From Nostoc cf. commune SO-36 (lineage in GTDB: Bacteria > Cyanobacteriota > Cyanobacteriia > Cyanobacteriales > Nostocaceae), in contig NZ_AP025732.1 of assembly GCF_023734775.1 (NCBI RefSeq), positions 6,012,501 through 6,076,500 on the forward strand: a DNA stretch of 64,000 nt. Reading direction: 5' to 3'. The notes below the pieces were generated by a model. That model was not told where the DNA came from. It made no database searches and saw only the letters and a list, made by a program, of their open reading frames with translations. A program made the position numbers and the translations under genes. The number at the start of each line of letters is the position of its first letter. Position 1 is the first letter of the stretch. Below are positions 50,907 to 59,455 of the stretch, one piece after another.

Positions 50907-51983
50907 TTACTTTAGATTTGTTTTGAAAAAGCCTTCCAGCTTGTCAAAAGGAATGAGATTGATTTTGTCGTATAAATCAACGTGTCCGGCATTCGGAACA
51001 ATAACCAGTTCTTTCGGTTCGGCTGCGCGTTTGTAAGCATCTTCACTAAACTCTTTTGAATGAGCCTTATCACCCGTAATGAAAAGCATCGGACGAGGAG
51101 AAATCGTTTCAATGTCATTGAACGGATAAAAGTTCATAAACTTAGTGTTACTGCTCAATGTCGGATGCGTCGTCAGTTCCGGCGACCCTCCCTTTGGGGT
51201 ATAGTCACCTCGCGGAGTGCGGTAGAAATCATAAAATTCACGCTGAATAGGATGAGTGTTTTCATCCAACTTATGAACAGTCCCGCCCGTATATTTGGTT
51301 TCGCCGCCGGTAAACTCTGCGTAACGCTGCTCCGCGGCCTCAGCTATAAGTTTCTTTCTCTGCTCAAGGGTTTGCGAATGGTTAAGTGCATTTCGGTTGG
51401 CTGCTCCCATATCGTACATACTGACAGTTGCGATTGCTTTCATTCGCGGATCAATTTTAGCGGCACTGATCACAAAGCTTCCGCTACCACAAACTCCAAT
51501 TATTCCGATTCGGTTTTTGTCAACAAATGGACGCGTCCCAAGAAAGTCAACTGCTGCACTGAAATCTTCAGAATAAATATCAGGCGCAACAACGTTGCGT
51601 GGTTCGCCTTCACTCTCTCCCCAAAAAGACAAGTCAAGAGATAAAGTCACAAACCCTCGTTCAGCCATATTTGCAGCATACACGTTGGCACTTTGTTCTT
51701 TTACCGCTCCCATAGGATGCCCAACAATGATCGCCGAATGTTTTTTACTCTGATCTAAATTCTTGGGAATAAATAGATGTCCCGTAACATTCATTTTGTA
51801 TTGGTTTTTAAAAGTAACCTTATACATTGCAACGTTGTCGCTTACCTTAAAAGTTGTATATCCCTGTGGTGTTATTTGTTCCATTTCTTTTGTTGGTTTT
51901 GATTGTCCTTTTTGTTCTGTTTGTGTGTAAGCTTGCCCGCTGATCATAGGAGCTATCATCGCTAAAATTAATATATATCTCAT
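50907..51983 (-). CDS. Exported alpha/beta hydrolase, dienelactone-hydrolase-like
   Basis: About 358 residues. A signal peptide ([21 protein letters not shown]) precedes an alpha/beta-hydrolase domain. The nucleophile elbow reads GVCGSGSF, so the nucleophile is Cys165 as in dienelactone hydrolase, with Asp in FITGDKAHS and His in NAGHVDLYD completing the triad. [13 protein letters not shown] supplies the oxyanion region. ATG at 51983 is chosen for GGGGAG 7 bases upstream; the frame is open further to 52055. First gene of the minus-strand set, divergent from the AraC regulator at 52224. Substrate unknown. Confidence 0.85.
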   Translation of the reverse strand: MRYILILAMIAPMISGQAYTQTEQKGQSKPTKEMEQITPQGYTTFKVSDNVAMYKVTFKNQYKMNVTGHLFIPKNLDQSKKHSAIIVGHPMGAVKEQSANVYAANMAERGFVTLSLDLSFWGESEGEPRNVVAPDIYSEDFSAAVDFLGTRPFVDKNRIGIIGVCGSGSFVISAAKIDPRMKAIATVSMYDMGAANRNALNHSQTLEQRKKLIAEAAEQRYAEFTGGETKYTGGTVHKLDENTHPIQREFYDFYRTPRGDYTPKGGSPELTTHPTLSSNTKFMNFYPFNDIETISPRPMLFITGDKAHSKEFSEDAYKRAAEPKELVIVPNAGHVDLYDKINLIPFDKLEGFFKTNLK

Positions 51984-52223
51984 ATAATTTCTCCCCTTTT
52001 GATTGTGAGATTTACAGATTGAAATTGTTGCTCTATTAATCTTAAATTTCTCCAAATATCAATCTGGTTTTATCAGCAGGGTTTCTACCGTTTGCTGTAT
52101 GAGTTCAATTATGCGGGCGTGAAAACGGATAGCGTTAGGACGTTCATTGAAAAAAACCGGACAATTCTCCAAAAAATCGCTATGCAACGTGCTGAACAGA
52201 AACAAAATGTTTAATATAAATTT

Positions 52224-53150
52224 ATGAACGCAAAAGAAGCAGAATTTGAAAAGCGAAAGATGCAGATCAATCGGGAGGATCTGATCGAAAGAATGATTCG
52301 TATCGCTCCCCAAAACAGTCTTTTGGAAGTGTTTCCGGGCATTTTCATATATCAATCGTCGAAACCGACTGAGAGCCAGATATCCGTATTAAAGCCCGCC
52401 TTCTGCGTCATCGCGCAGGGCAGCAAGGATGTGCTTTTGAACGATGAATTATTTCACTACGATTCCGGTCATTACTTAATCTCGACGCTTGATTTGCCGA
52501 TTATGAGTAATGTCGTCGAAGCGTCCGAGGAAAAACCTTATTTGAATCTTCGCATAGACCTCGATCCGGCACTTGTGGCTGTGGTGATGATTGAATCTGG
52601 CATCGAAACTAAAAAAAGCGGCACTGGAGTCAAAGCGATGGATGTCAGCCCGGTTGATGCCGATTTGCTGGAAGCAGTCGTCAAATTGGTGAAACTATTT
52701 GATACGCCGGACGAAATGAAGTTTCTCGCGCCGCTCATCATCCGCGAGATCATCTATCGGCTTTTAAAGGGAAAACAGAGCGCACGCCTCAGTCAACTTA
52801 TCACTACCGAAGGCGACGCACAGCGCATCTCCAGGGTGGTCAAGCAAATCCGCGAGAACATTGATCAACCTCTGAAAATCGAAGATACAGCCCGCGAGAT
52901 TGGCATGAGCGTGTCAGGCTTTCACCAACATTTTAAGTCCGTCACGGCGATGAGTCCTTTGCAGTTCCAGAAACAAATACGGCTTCAGGAAGCGCGCCGT
53001 CTGATGCTTGGCGAAAACATGGACGTGGCGATCGCCAGCTTCCGCGTCGGTTATGAAGACCCTTCATATTTCAGCCGGGAATATAAAAAACTATTTGGTA
53101 TTCCCCCGCATCGTGACATCGCCAAGCTACGCAGCAATTTAGGGCAATAA
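52224..53150 (+). CDS. AraC-family transcriptional regulator
   Basis: 308 residues. The N-terminal half is the AraC_N cupin-like effector domain (PGIFIYQSSKPTESQISVLKPAFCVIAQGSKDVLLNDELF). The C-terminal 100 residues are the double helix-turn-helix: QPLKIEDTAREIGMSVSGFHQHFKSVTAMSPLQFQK and DVAIASFRVGYEDPSYFSREYKKLFGIPP. It is divergent from the hydrolase-cyclophilin-cupin-SDR genes, the classic arrangement for a regulator of that set, and the 240-bp gap should hold its operators. A hairpin (53256-53286) follows the gene. The effector is not known. Confidence 0.92.
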   Translation: MNAKEAEFEKRKMQINREDLIERMIRIAPQNSLLEVFPGIFIYQSSKPTESQISVLKPAFCVIAQGSKDVLLNDELFHYDSGHYLISTLDLPIMSNVVEASEEKPYLNLRIDLDPALVAVVMIESGIETKKSGTGVKAMDVSPVDADLLEAVVKLVKLFDTPDEMKFLAPLIIREIIYRLLKGKQSARLSQLITTEGDAQRISRVVKQIRENIDQPLKIEDTAREIGMSVSGFHQHFKSVTAMSPLQFQKQIRLQEARRLMLGENMDVAIASFRVGYEDPSYFSREYKKLFGIPPHRDIAKLRSNLGQ

Positions 53151-53255
53151 GAATTGGACAGGTTTATTGGGAGCATCCCTTTAGGTGCAAAAAGAGGGTG
53201 AAACGCCGATTTTCTTTGTGAGTGTTTATCGTGAAGAACAAGGGGACTGTACATC

Positions 53256-53286
53256 AACACTTTAATTCTCCAGAATTAAAAGTGTT
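53256..53286 (+). terminator. Hairpin after the AraC regulator
   Basis: AACACTTTAATT (53256-53267) pairs with AATTAAAAGTGTT (53274-53286) with one bulged base, about 105 bp after the stop. Weak T-tract, so moderate support. The rest of 53151-53461 holds nothing I can support. Confidence 0.5.
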
Positions 53287-53461
53287 CAATCCTTAATACA
53301 AGATTAATGACCCCTCACTCTAAGCGTGTGTTCCACCTATGAGCCATTTCGTGTAATGGGGGGCAAAAAGTATTATTTTCTCGTGGTTGTAAGCAGCGTC
53401 ACTAACCTTGAATATTTTCCACAACTTAGGATCATAAGTTGGGATTTGAGTTCTGACTGGA

Positions 53462-53842
53462 TTAAATAGTTGAATTATATTTATGATACTTTTGAGCGCG
53501 ATCGCCTTCGCCGTAAATCGGGTTAAGCCAAGAAAACTCATCATCTAATACCTCAACACGACTTTGAAGTACCTCAATACGACTTTGAAGTACCTCAACA
53601 CGACTTTGAAGTACCTCAACACGACTTTGAAGTACCTCAACACGACTTTGAAGTACCTCAATACGACGTTGAAGTACCTCAACATGACTTTGAAGTACCT
53701 CAATACGACTTTGAAGTACCTCAACATGACTTTGAAGTACCTCAATACGACTTTGAAGTACCTCAATACGACTTTGAAGTATCCGTCGCTGATTTAAAGT
53801 AACTTTTTTGACAGATTTAATAAATACCTCAGTATAATCCAC
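53462..53842 (-). CDS. Coiled-coil protein made of perfect heptads
   Basis: 126 residues. A 20-residue N-terminus (MDYTEVFIKSVKKVTLNQRR) leads into eleven or so copies of the heptad LQS(R/H)(I/V)EV, from about 21 to 98, then a tail VLDDEFSWLNPIYGEGDRAQ. Leu and Val/Ile fall every 3-4 residues, so the repeat should form a single, continuous coiled coil about 11 nm long. The encoding DNA is an exact 21-bp minisatellite, so copy number can change without frame loss. Similar small LQSRVE-type proteins are familiar from Nostoc. ATG at 53842 is the only good start. Function unknown. Confidence 0.75.
   Translation of the reverse strand: MDYTEVFIKSVKKVTLNQRRILQSRIEVLQSRIEVLQSHVEVLQSRIEVLQSHVEVLQRRIEVLQSRVEVLQSRVEVLQSRVEVLQSRIEVLQSRVEVLDDEFSWLNPIYGEGDRAQKYHKYNSTI
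53550..53780. repeat. 21-bp minisatellite, 11 units
   Basis: Eleven tandem copies of ACCTCAAYAYGACTTTGAAGT. Unit variation is confined to two transition positions (C/T) and a single T-to-G change in unit 6. The repeat leaves three reading frames open across both strands; only the minus-strand frame with the heptad protein has flanking non-repeat coding sequence on both sides. Confidence 0.95.
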
Positions 53843-53965
53843 TAAAAATAATTAGGTCGATCTTAATTTGCTTTAATTTTTCCGAATTATCTCTCAGAGA
53901 AGTTTATTGTTGTCTTGGCTAGAGTATGTGCAGTAATCCTATAACTTCCTTCAGGAGCGCATCTC

Positions 53966-54388
53966 ATGGCACGACTAAAACGCAGTTCACCAGATTTAGA
54001 AAAGGCTCTCCGTCGAATTGCAGGAATGCGATCAATTAGCCCGACGCTAGAATTTGGCAACGGATTAAGTTTGATAGACTACGACAGCCGCATCCAAACC
54101 TTGCAAACTCAGCTATCCACCTACAACACTTTACTCTCTAGCATAGATGAAATGGCAGGCCGCCTCTCTCTAATTGAAGAAGAATTGCGCGGCTACTCTG
54201 AAAAGATGTTAATGAGTGTAGCAACCCATTATGGCAAAGACAGTTTGCAATATATCCAGGCGGGAGGCAAGCCACGCAAGAAATTATCACGCCGTTCGAG
54301 CAATACCCAATCCCCATCTGAGAGTACAGCTACAATCTTGAATGGTGCAAACAACAATGGTAAACAAACCTCTGTTGTTTTACCTTAA
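53966..54388 (+). CDS. Conserved-looking helical protein, function unknown
   Basis: 140 residues. Start ATG at 53966 with AGGAG 8 bases upstream. The N-terminus MARLKRSSPDLEKALRRIAGMRSI is basic and helical; residues 40-85 (DSRIQTLQTQLSTYNTLLSSIDEMAGRLSLIEEELRGYSEKML) form a predicted coiled coil; the tail after residue 100 is Ser/Asn/Lys-rich and likely disordered. No membrane segment, signal or enzyme motif. I do not recognise the family. It stands alone between the minisatellite protein and the TetR gene. The coiled coil suggests a scaffold or partner-binding role only. Confidence 0.72.
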   Translation: MARLKRSSPDLEKALRRIAGMRSISPTLEFGNGLSLIDYDSRIQTLQTQLSTYNTLLSSIDEMAGRLSLIEEELRGYSEKMLMSVATHYGKDSLQYIQAGGKPRKKLSRRSSNTQSPSESTATILNGANNNGKQTSVVLP

Positions 54389-54473
54389 TGTTTAACCGCA
54401 TCATGCTAATAAATTCTTAATTACGAATTATTCTGTCACTGCCTCTGCCTCGCAGAACGCTATCTGATACTCC

Positions 54474-55703
54474 TTATCCTGGTTTATGATCCAAACGAGT
54501 CGCTTGCTCTAGGGCGGCTTTTTCTTTGGCTCGGCGGACATAAGGTTGTAATTGGGTGCGATCGCACGCTGTAAAAATACTCAAATTTTCTAAGGTGATC
54601 CCCCGCATCAACATTTCTACGCGCCAAGTTTGTTGTGCCTGAGCGATCGCTGGCGCTTGTCCTTGGGGAGTTAACAATCCCTCACTCCATAGTTGCCAAC
54701 GTGCCTCAAGCTCTGATTCTGTCATGGGTGTGCCTGTATCATTCAGAAACATAGCTGTTTGAGCATCTTTACGACTTTTCAGCCATTTTATTAAGGGATT
54801 ATTGGTAAAAGAACCGTAGCGTTTGCCCAAAATCCACTGATTCACAGGCACTTGCCGGACAAATCCGGGAATTGTGATTTGCAAGAAGTGCCCTTGACTA
54901 TCGTAGATTTGGTGCGATCGCTCCAAGCTAATTATTTCTGTGGCGGATAACCCAGCCCCAAATAACACATAAGCCAAGGCATAATCCCGTACTCCCCATT
55001 TCCTGGCTTGTTGCAGAATTTGGTGAACTAAAGTAGCAGGCAAATCAGCTACTTCTATGGTAGTCAAGCCCCCTTGTAAGGAGTTTGTTGCTAGTTCTGC
55101 TGTAGATGACATAGCTCCATGTAAAAACAATTCCACCAAATTTTCCAGAAAATCATCCCGATCCTCCCAAAGTTCGTGAAATTCGCTAGTGAACTCAATT
55201 ACGGCATATCCCAAGATCATCCCATTCAGCAAACTGGCTAATTTTTCTGCCGGTAAGTAGGTGTTTAGGTGTCCTTGCTGGATTACAGTAGCTAAATACT
55301 GAGCTACATAACGATTTGCCTCTGTTACTCCCCTGCCTAGTGCGCGGCGATTTTCTGCCGGAAATTGGTCGGCTTCCCCTACCACAGACCGGACGAACTC
55401 TGGCACTCGTTCTAATGTATGTAAAGTGTCACTTGCATAATCTTTAAGAGCTTGGTAGACATTGCCCGGAGGCGTTGCCCGCCGCACCAGCGATTCACCT
55501 AAATCTTTAAAAGCTGCGGACTCTTCCAGCACAGCCAAAAGCAGTCCATGCTTATTGCCAAAATTCCGAAATAGAGTCACTTCGTTGACTTCGGCTTTTT
55601 CAGCAATTTGGCGGGTTGTGGTAGCGCTGACTCCGTGAGCAGAAAACAACTCAAGTGCAGCTTGAATTAGGCGTTGACGAGTAGAAATGAGTTGAGACGA
55701 CAT
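54474..55703 (-). CDS. TetR-type regulator fused to a tyrosine-recombinase-like domain
   Basis: About 409 residues from the ATG at 55703 (a TTG at 55715 is in frame). Residues 5-55 are the TetR DNA-binding domain (TRQRLIQAALELFSAHGVSATTTRQIAEKAEVNEVTLFRNFGNKHGLL) followed by a helical ligand/dimer domain to about 205. The last 190 residues are unlike TetR: QILQQARKWGVRDYALAYVLFGAGLSATEIISLERSHQIYD, with WLKSRKDAQTAMFLNDTGTPMTE, has the layout of a phage-integrase catalytic domain, but the first catalytic Arg position reads Ser in GLSATEI and no R-H-R-Y set is evident. So it is likely a regulator using a degenerate integrase fold. Divergent from the desaturase gene with a palindrome between. 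Confidence 0.82.
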   Translation of the reverse strand: MSSQLISTRQRLIQAALELFSAHGVSATTTRQIAEKAEVNEVTLFRNFGNKHGLLLAVLEESAAFKDLGESLVRRATPPGNVYQALKDYASDTLHTLERVPEFVRSVVGEADQFPAENRRALGRGVTEANRYVAQYLATVIQQGHLNTYLPAEKLASLLNGMILGYAVIEFTSEFHELWEDRDDFLENLVELFLHGAMSSTAELATNSLQGGLTTIEVADLPATLVHQILQQARKWGVRDYALAYVLFGAGLSATEIISLERSHQIYDSQGHFLQITIPGFVRQVPVNQWILGKRYGSFTNNPLIKWLKSRKDAQTAMFLNDTGTPMTESELEARWQLWSEGLLTPQGQAPAIAQAQQTWRVEMLMRGITLENLSIFTACDRTQLQPYVRRAKEKAALEQATRLDHKPG

Positions 55704-55710
55704 AAATAAA

Positions 55711-55727
55711 TGCAAGTGGCACTTGCA
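55711..55727. promoter_or_regulatory. Palindromic operator, primary site
   Basis: TGCAAGTGGCACTTGCA, a perfect 8+1+8 palindrome, 8 bp upstream of the ATG of the TetR-type regulator. Size and position fit a TetR-family autoregulatory operator. Confidence 0.7.
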
Positions 55728-55757
55728 CGGATATCAGATTTCTGCTAGCATAACAAA

Positions 55758-55774
55758 TGTAAGTGATACTTGCT
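55758..55774. promoter_or_regulatory. Palindromic operator, secondary site
   Basis: TGTAAGTGATACTTGCT repeats the same AAGTG.YACTT core with weaker symmetry, 47 bp from the first site and about 100 bp before the desaturase start. It would let one regulator control both divergent genes. Confidence 0.6.
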
Positions 55775-55875
55775 TTACTCTCCTGTAACGGACTAGTATA
55801 CAGGGCGGGGAAATCCTTGTGGGATTATGCCTAAGAAAAAGCAAATCGCTTGATCATCCATCAACAGGAATTTTT

Positions 55876-56733
55876 ATGACCGCAAATTTTGGGGCGATCG
55901 CCCCTGAGAGAGGCAATTCACCTCAACTCAGGTGGATAAATGTGGTATTTTTTGGTGTATTCCATGCCTTAGCACTTCTGTCTCCTTGGTTTTTCTCTTG
56001 GTCAGCATTAGGTTTACTAGTGTTTCTGCACTGGTTATTCGGGAGCATTGGTATTTGCTTGGGATATCACCGACTACTGAGCCATAAGAGTTTCCAAGTT
56101 CCTAAGTGGTTAGAGTATGCGATCGCCCTTATTGGAGCGCTGGCTTTGCAAGGTGGGCCAATTTTTTGGGTAGGTGGACACCGCCAGCATCACGCCCACA
56201 CGGAAGATATTGACCTAGATCCCTATTCCGCCCAAAAAGGATTTTGGTGGAGCCATATACTATGGATTTTCTACCCGCGCCCAGAATTTTTTGACTATGA
56301 CACCTATAAAAAATATGCTCCTGACTTAGCAAGACAACCCTTTTATTGCTGGCTGGATCGCTACTTCTTGCTGTTGCAAATACCCTTTGCGCTGCTGCTA
56401 TACGTCTTAGGAGGATGGCCTTTCGTATTCTACGGAGTGTTTCTCAGATGTGTACTGCTTTGGCACTCAACCTGGTTTGTGAACTCAGCATCACATCTGT
56501 GGGGTTATCGCACCTTTGATGCTGATGATGGCGCTCGTAATCTTTGGTGGGTATCCATCGTAACTTATGGAGAAGGATGGCACAATAACCATCATACTTA
56601 TCCCCACATGGCGAAATCTGGGTTGTTTTGGTGGGAGATTGATGTTACTTGGTGGAGCATCCAACTTTTGCAGACTTTAGGTTTAGCCAAAAAAGTTGTT
56701 TCAAGTCCCCCTCAAGGTGCAACTCACGGCTAA
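55876..56733 (+). CDS. Acyl-CoA/acyl-lipid desaturase, delta-9 type
   Basis: Membrane di-iron desaturase of about 285 residues inserting the first double bond into saturated acyl chains. Three His boxes are complete: HRLLSH, HRQHH and HNNHH, with YGEGWHNNHH. Four hydrophobic segments (about 20-60 and 155-200) flank them. ATG at 55876 follows AGGAA by 5 bases; the upstream GTG-type frame from 55819 is not family sequence. It is divergent from the TetR/integrase-like gene with the palindromes between. Cyanobacterial relatives are called DesC; whether this acts on acyl lipid or CoA cannot be seen. Confidence 0.92.
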   Translation: MTANFGAIAPERGNSPQLRWINVVFFGVFHALALLSPWFFSWSALGLLVFLHWLFGSIGICLGYHRLLSHKSFQVPKWLEYAIALIGALALQGGPIFWVGGHRQHHAHTEDIDLDPYSAQKGFWWSHILWIFYPRPEFFDYDTYKKYAPDLARQPFYCWLDRYFLLLQIPFALLLYVLGGWPFVFYGVFLRCVLLWHSTWFVNSASHLWGYRTFDADDGARNLWWVSIVTYGEGWHNNHHTYPHMAKSGLFWWEIDVTWWSIQLLQTLGLAKKVVSSPPQGATHG

Positions 56734-56854
56734 ATTGCAACTAAATTATCATGAATTTGTTATGCCGATTGCTTCCCGCAGTCGGCTTACTAATTTTTAT
56801 CAGTAGTATTTTACGGTAAAATTTAACGGTTTAAATCACCGCAATACATCAAGT

Positions 56855-57700
56855 GTGAAAACTGACAGTATTTTTTACCGCCTTTTTCAAGAACTTCCTG
56901 GGGTCTTTTTTGAATTAATTGGTAATCCACCTCAAACAGCAGAGGGTTATAAATTCTCCTCAATTGAAATAAAGCAAACTGCATTCCGTATAGATGGTGT
57001 TTTTCTCCCAACACAAGGGGAAGAAAATCCGATTTACTTTGTTGAAGTCCAGTTTCAAACCGACACAGAAATTTATTCACGCCTAATTTCCGAGATTTGT
57101 TTATACTTACGTCAAAATAAACCTAAAAATTCATGGCGAGGAGTAGTTATCTATCCCAATCGCAGTCTAGATACAGCAGATATCAAGAATTACAGTGAAT
57201 TTTTTACCAGCGATCGCGTCAGTCGCATCTATCTTAATGAATTAGGTGAAACTGCATCGTTACCAGTTGGAATTGCTACCATGAAACTAGTTGTCGATGA
57301 AGAGGATACAGCAATTACAGCCGCTAGGCAGTTAATAGACAGAACCCAGCAAGAAATCAACATTGAACCACAACGGCGACAGTTATTAGAATTGATAGAG
57401 ACAATTTTGGTTTATAAGTTTCCGATGATGAGTCGAGAGGAGATTGAAAGTATGTTTGGGTTAAGTGATTTGAAACAAACACGAGTTTATCAAGAAGGCA
57501 AACAAGAAGGCAAGCAAGAGGGCAAGCAAGAAGGCAAGCAAGAAGGCAAACAAGAAGGAGCGCGTGAAGAAAAGTTTAGAATGATACCTTTGCTCTTGAG
57601 ATTGGGATTGAGTTTTGAAGAAACAGCGAAAGAGTTAGGTTTGAGCCTAGAAGAGATTCAGCAAGAAATGCAAAAACAGCCTCCAACTCAGGATACGTAA
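56855..57700 (+). CDS. Rpn/DUF2887-type PD-(D/E)XK nuclease-like protein
   Basis: 281 residues from a GTG start at 56855. N-terminal half matches Rpn/transposase_31-like proteins: DSIFYRLFQELPGVFFELIG, then the nuclease core with Asp in RIDGVFLP and Glu-x-Gln in YFVEVQFQTD, followed by YLRQNKPKNSWRGVVIYP. Residues 213-237 are an exact low-complexity run of QEGK units (five or more 12-bp repeats at about 57497-57560), which joins the nuclease to a short helical tail (SFEETAKELGLSLEEIQQEM). Such proteins can promote RecA-independent recombination. Number of QEGK units is likely variable. Confidence 0.85.
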   Translation: MKTDSIFYRLFQELPGVFFELIGNPPQTAEGYKFSSIEIKQTAFRIDGVFLPTQGEENPIYFVEVQFQTDTEIYSRLISEICLYLRQNKPKNSWRGVVIYPNRSLDTADIKNYSEFFTSDRVSRIYLNELGETASLPVGIATMKLVVDEEDTAITAARQLIDRTQQEINIEPQRRQLLELIETILVYKFPMMSREEIESMFGLSDLKQTRVYQEGKQEGKQEGKQEGKQEGKQEGAREEKFRMIPLLLRLGLSFEETAKELGLSLEEIQQEMQKQPPTQDT

Positions 57701-57777
57701 CTTACAATTAGCACTCATCACAGATACCTCTAAATATTCCTGCTATTTTCCATTGCCATTAATTTTTTATTTTTTAT

Positions 57778-58833
57778 ATGATTTCCCTCTCTCCCATTCT
57801 CCAAGCTAGACTCTCCCAACCCCTCAAAATTGGCTCGTTTGAGGTAAAAAGTCGCGTTCTCCAGTCGCCTCTATCTGGGGTGACAGATATGGTGTTTCGC
57901 CGTCTGGTGCGTCGCTATGCACCAGATTCAATGATGTATACCGAAATGGTGAATGCTACGGGATTGCATTATGTCAAGCAGTTACCCAAAATTATGGAGG
58001 TAGATCCTAATGAGCGCCCAATTAGTGTTCAACTATTTGATTGCCGTCCAGATTTCTTGGCAGAAGCAGCAATCAAGGCAGTTGCCGAAGGTGCTGATAC
58101 TGTTGATATTAATATGGGTTGTCCGGTAAATAAAATCACTAAAAATGGTGGTGGTTCTTCGTTGTTACGGCAACCAGAAGTAGCAGAGGCAATTGTGCGG
58201 GAAGTGGTAAAAGCTGTTGATGTACCTGTGACAGTAAAAACCCGTATTGGCTGGAATGACAACGAAATTACTATTCTCGACTTTGCCAAGCGGATGGAAG
58301 ATGCCGGGGCACAAATGATCACAGTCCACGGACGCACCCGCGCCCAAGGATACAATGGCAATGCCCGTTGGGAATGGATTACTCGTGTAAAAGAAGTGCT
58401 TTCTATCCCAGTGATTGGAAATGGAGATATTTTTTCCGTTGAAGCGGCGGTGAAATGTTTAGAACAAACTGGCGCTGATGGTGTGATGTGTTCCCGTGGG
58501 ACTTTAGGCTATCCGTTTTTGGTGGGAGAAATTGATCATTTCCTGAAAACTGGGGAGATGTTAGCAACACCTAGCCCGATTCAGCGCTTGGAATGTGCAA
58601 GAGATCATTTACAAGCCTTGTGGGAGTATAAAGGCGATCGCGGTGTACGTCAAGCCCGTAAGCACATGACTTGGTATGCTAAAGGTTTCGTTGGTGCTGC
58701 CGAACTCCGAGGACAGCTAAGTTTGGTTGAAAAAGTAGATCAAGGTTTGGCAATGATTGACCAAGCAATTGAAAAATTGGCTAATGGTTATGAACTTGAA
58801 GAAGAAGCACAAGGTAGTTTTGTAATGCTTTAA
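57778..58833 (+). CDS. dusB: tRNA-dihydrouridine synthase (DusB-type)
   Basis: FMN enzyme reducing uridine to dihydrouridine in the tRNA D-arm. The TIM-barrel motifs are complete: LQSPLSGVTDMVFRRLVRR, MYTEMVNATGL, the catalytic Cys in DINMGCPVNKITKNGGGSSLL, VTVKTRIGW, ITVHGRTRAQGY, IPVIGNGDI and VMCSRGTLGYPFLVGEI. Length 351 is normal for the DusB group. It lies 77 bp after the Rpn-like gene and 31 bp before a Uma2 gene, all on the same strand, but there is no functional link evident. Confidence 0.94.
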   Translation: MISLSPILQARLSQPLKIGSFEVKSRVLQSPLSGVTDMVFRRLVRRYAPDSMMYTEMVNATGLHYVKQLPKIMEVDPNERPISVQLFDCRPDFLAEAAIKAVAEGADTVDINMGCPVNKITKNGGGSSLLRQPEVAEAIVREVVKAVDVPVTVKTRIGWNDNEITILDFAKRMEDAGAQMITVHGRTRAQGYNGNARWEWITRVKEVLSIPVIGNGDIFSVEAAVKCLEQTGADGVMCSRGTLGYPFLVGEIDHFLKTGEMLATPSPIQRLECARDHLQALWEYKGDRGVRQARKHMTWYAKGFVGAAELRGQLSLVEKVDQGLAMIDQAIEKLANGYELEEEAQGSFVML

Positions 58834-58864
58834 TATCTTTAACTAGCCAAAGTGGAGGCTCACA

Positions 58865-59419
58865 ATGTTAGTTTCTAAACACAACGATGTTGTATCCGTC
58901 CCCAAAATCCTCTCTTTAGAAGACTTCATGGCAAATCCTCCAGAGGGCATGGAGTGGGTAGACGAGCAACTAGTAGAAAAAACAGGGATGACATTAAAAC
59001 ACAGCGAAATTCAGTTTAATATTGGTTTTTATTGGAGAAGTTATATCAACTCCATTCAACAAGGTGGGAAAGTTTATACTGAAGTACCTTGTCGCACATA
59101 TAAACAAGGTCGCCGTCCTGACGTAGCTTATCTGACACCTCAGTTGGTAGCTGAGTTTGGTGATGTTCCCACTTTGCCACAGAGTTTTCCACTAATTGCT
59201 GAAATAGTTTCACCCACCGATTTAGCTGAAGACTTATTTCTCAAAGCCCAGGAGTATTTGCAGTCTGGTTGCGAAGAAATTTGGCTAGTATTTCCTGAAA
59301 GTCGGTTAGTTTTTGTAATGACTGATAATCAGGTTTTAGGGTTTAAAGCTGGTGATGTGGTTAGTACTCAAAGAGTATTACTGGGTTTTAGTGTAGCTGT
59401 AGACGAATTTTTGGCTTGA
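58865..59419 (+). CDS. Uma2-family putative endonuclease
   Basis: 184-residue PD-(D/E)XK-fold protein, a family greatly expanded in cyanobacteria. Features: LSLEDFMANPPEGMEWVDEQLVEKTGMTLKHSEIQ, EVPCRTYKQGRRPDVAYL (Arg-Pro-Asp of the active site), LIAEIVSPTDLAEDLFLKAQEYLQSGCEEIWLVFP with the Glu and Lys. The C-terminus VLLGFSVAVDEFLA is standard. Function is unknown for the family despite the nuclease fold. GGAGG lies 8 bases before the ATG. The CRISPR array begins 36 bp after its stop; no cas role is implied. Confidence 0.9.
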   Translation: MLVSKHNDVVSVPKILSLEDFMANPPEGMEWVDEQLVEKTGMTLKHSEIQFNIGFYWRSYINSIQQGGKVYTEVPCRTYKQGRRPDVAYLTPQLVAEFGDVPTLPQSFPLIAEIVSPTDLAEDLFLKAQEYLQSGCEEIWLVFPESRLVFVMTDNQVLGFKAGDVVSTQRVLLGFSVAVDEFLA

Positions 59420-59455
59420 AAATGAATTAGGACTTACACTTCAGAGAGTCAAAAA

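Noticed and set aside
53545..53797. Two other open frames across the minisatellite (one minus, one plus)
   Set aside because: They consist only of repeat translation; neither has flanking non-repeat coding sequence as the heptad protein has.
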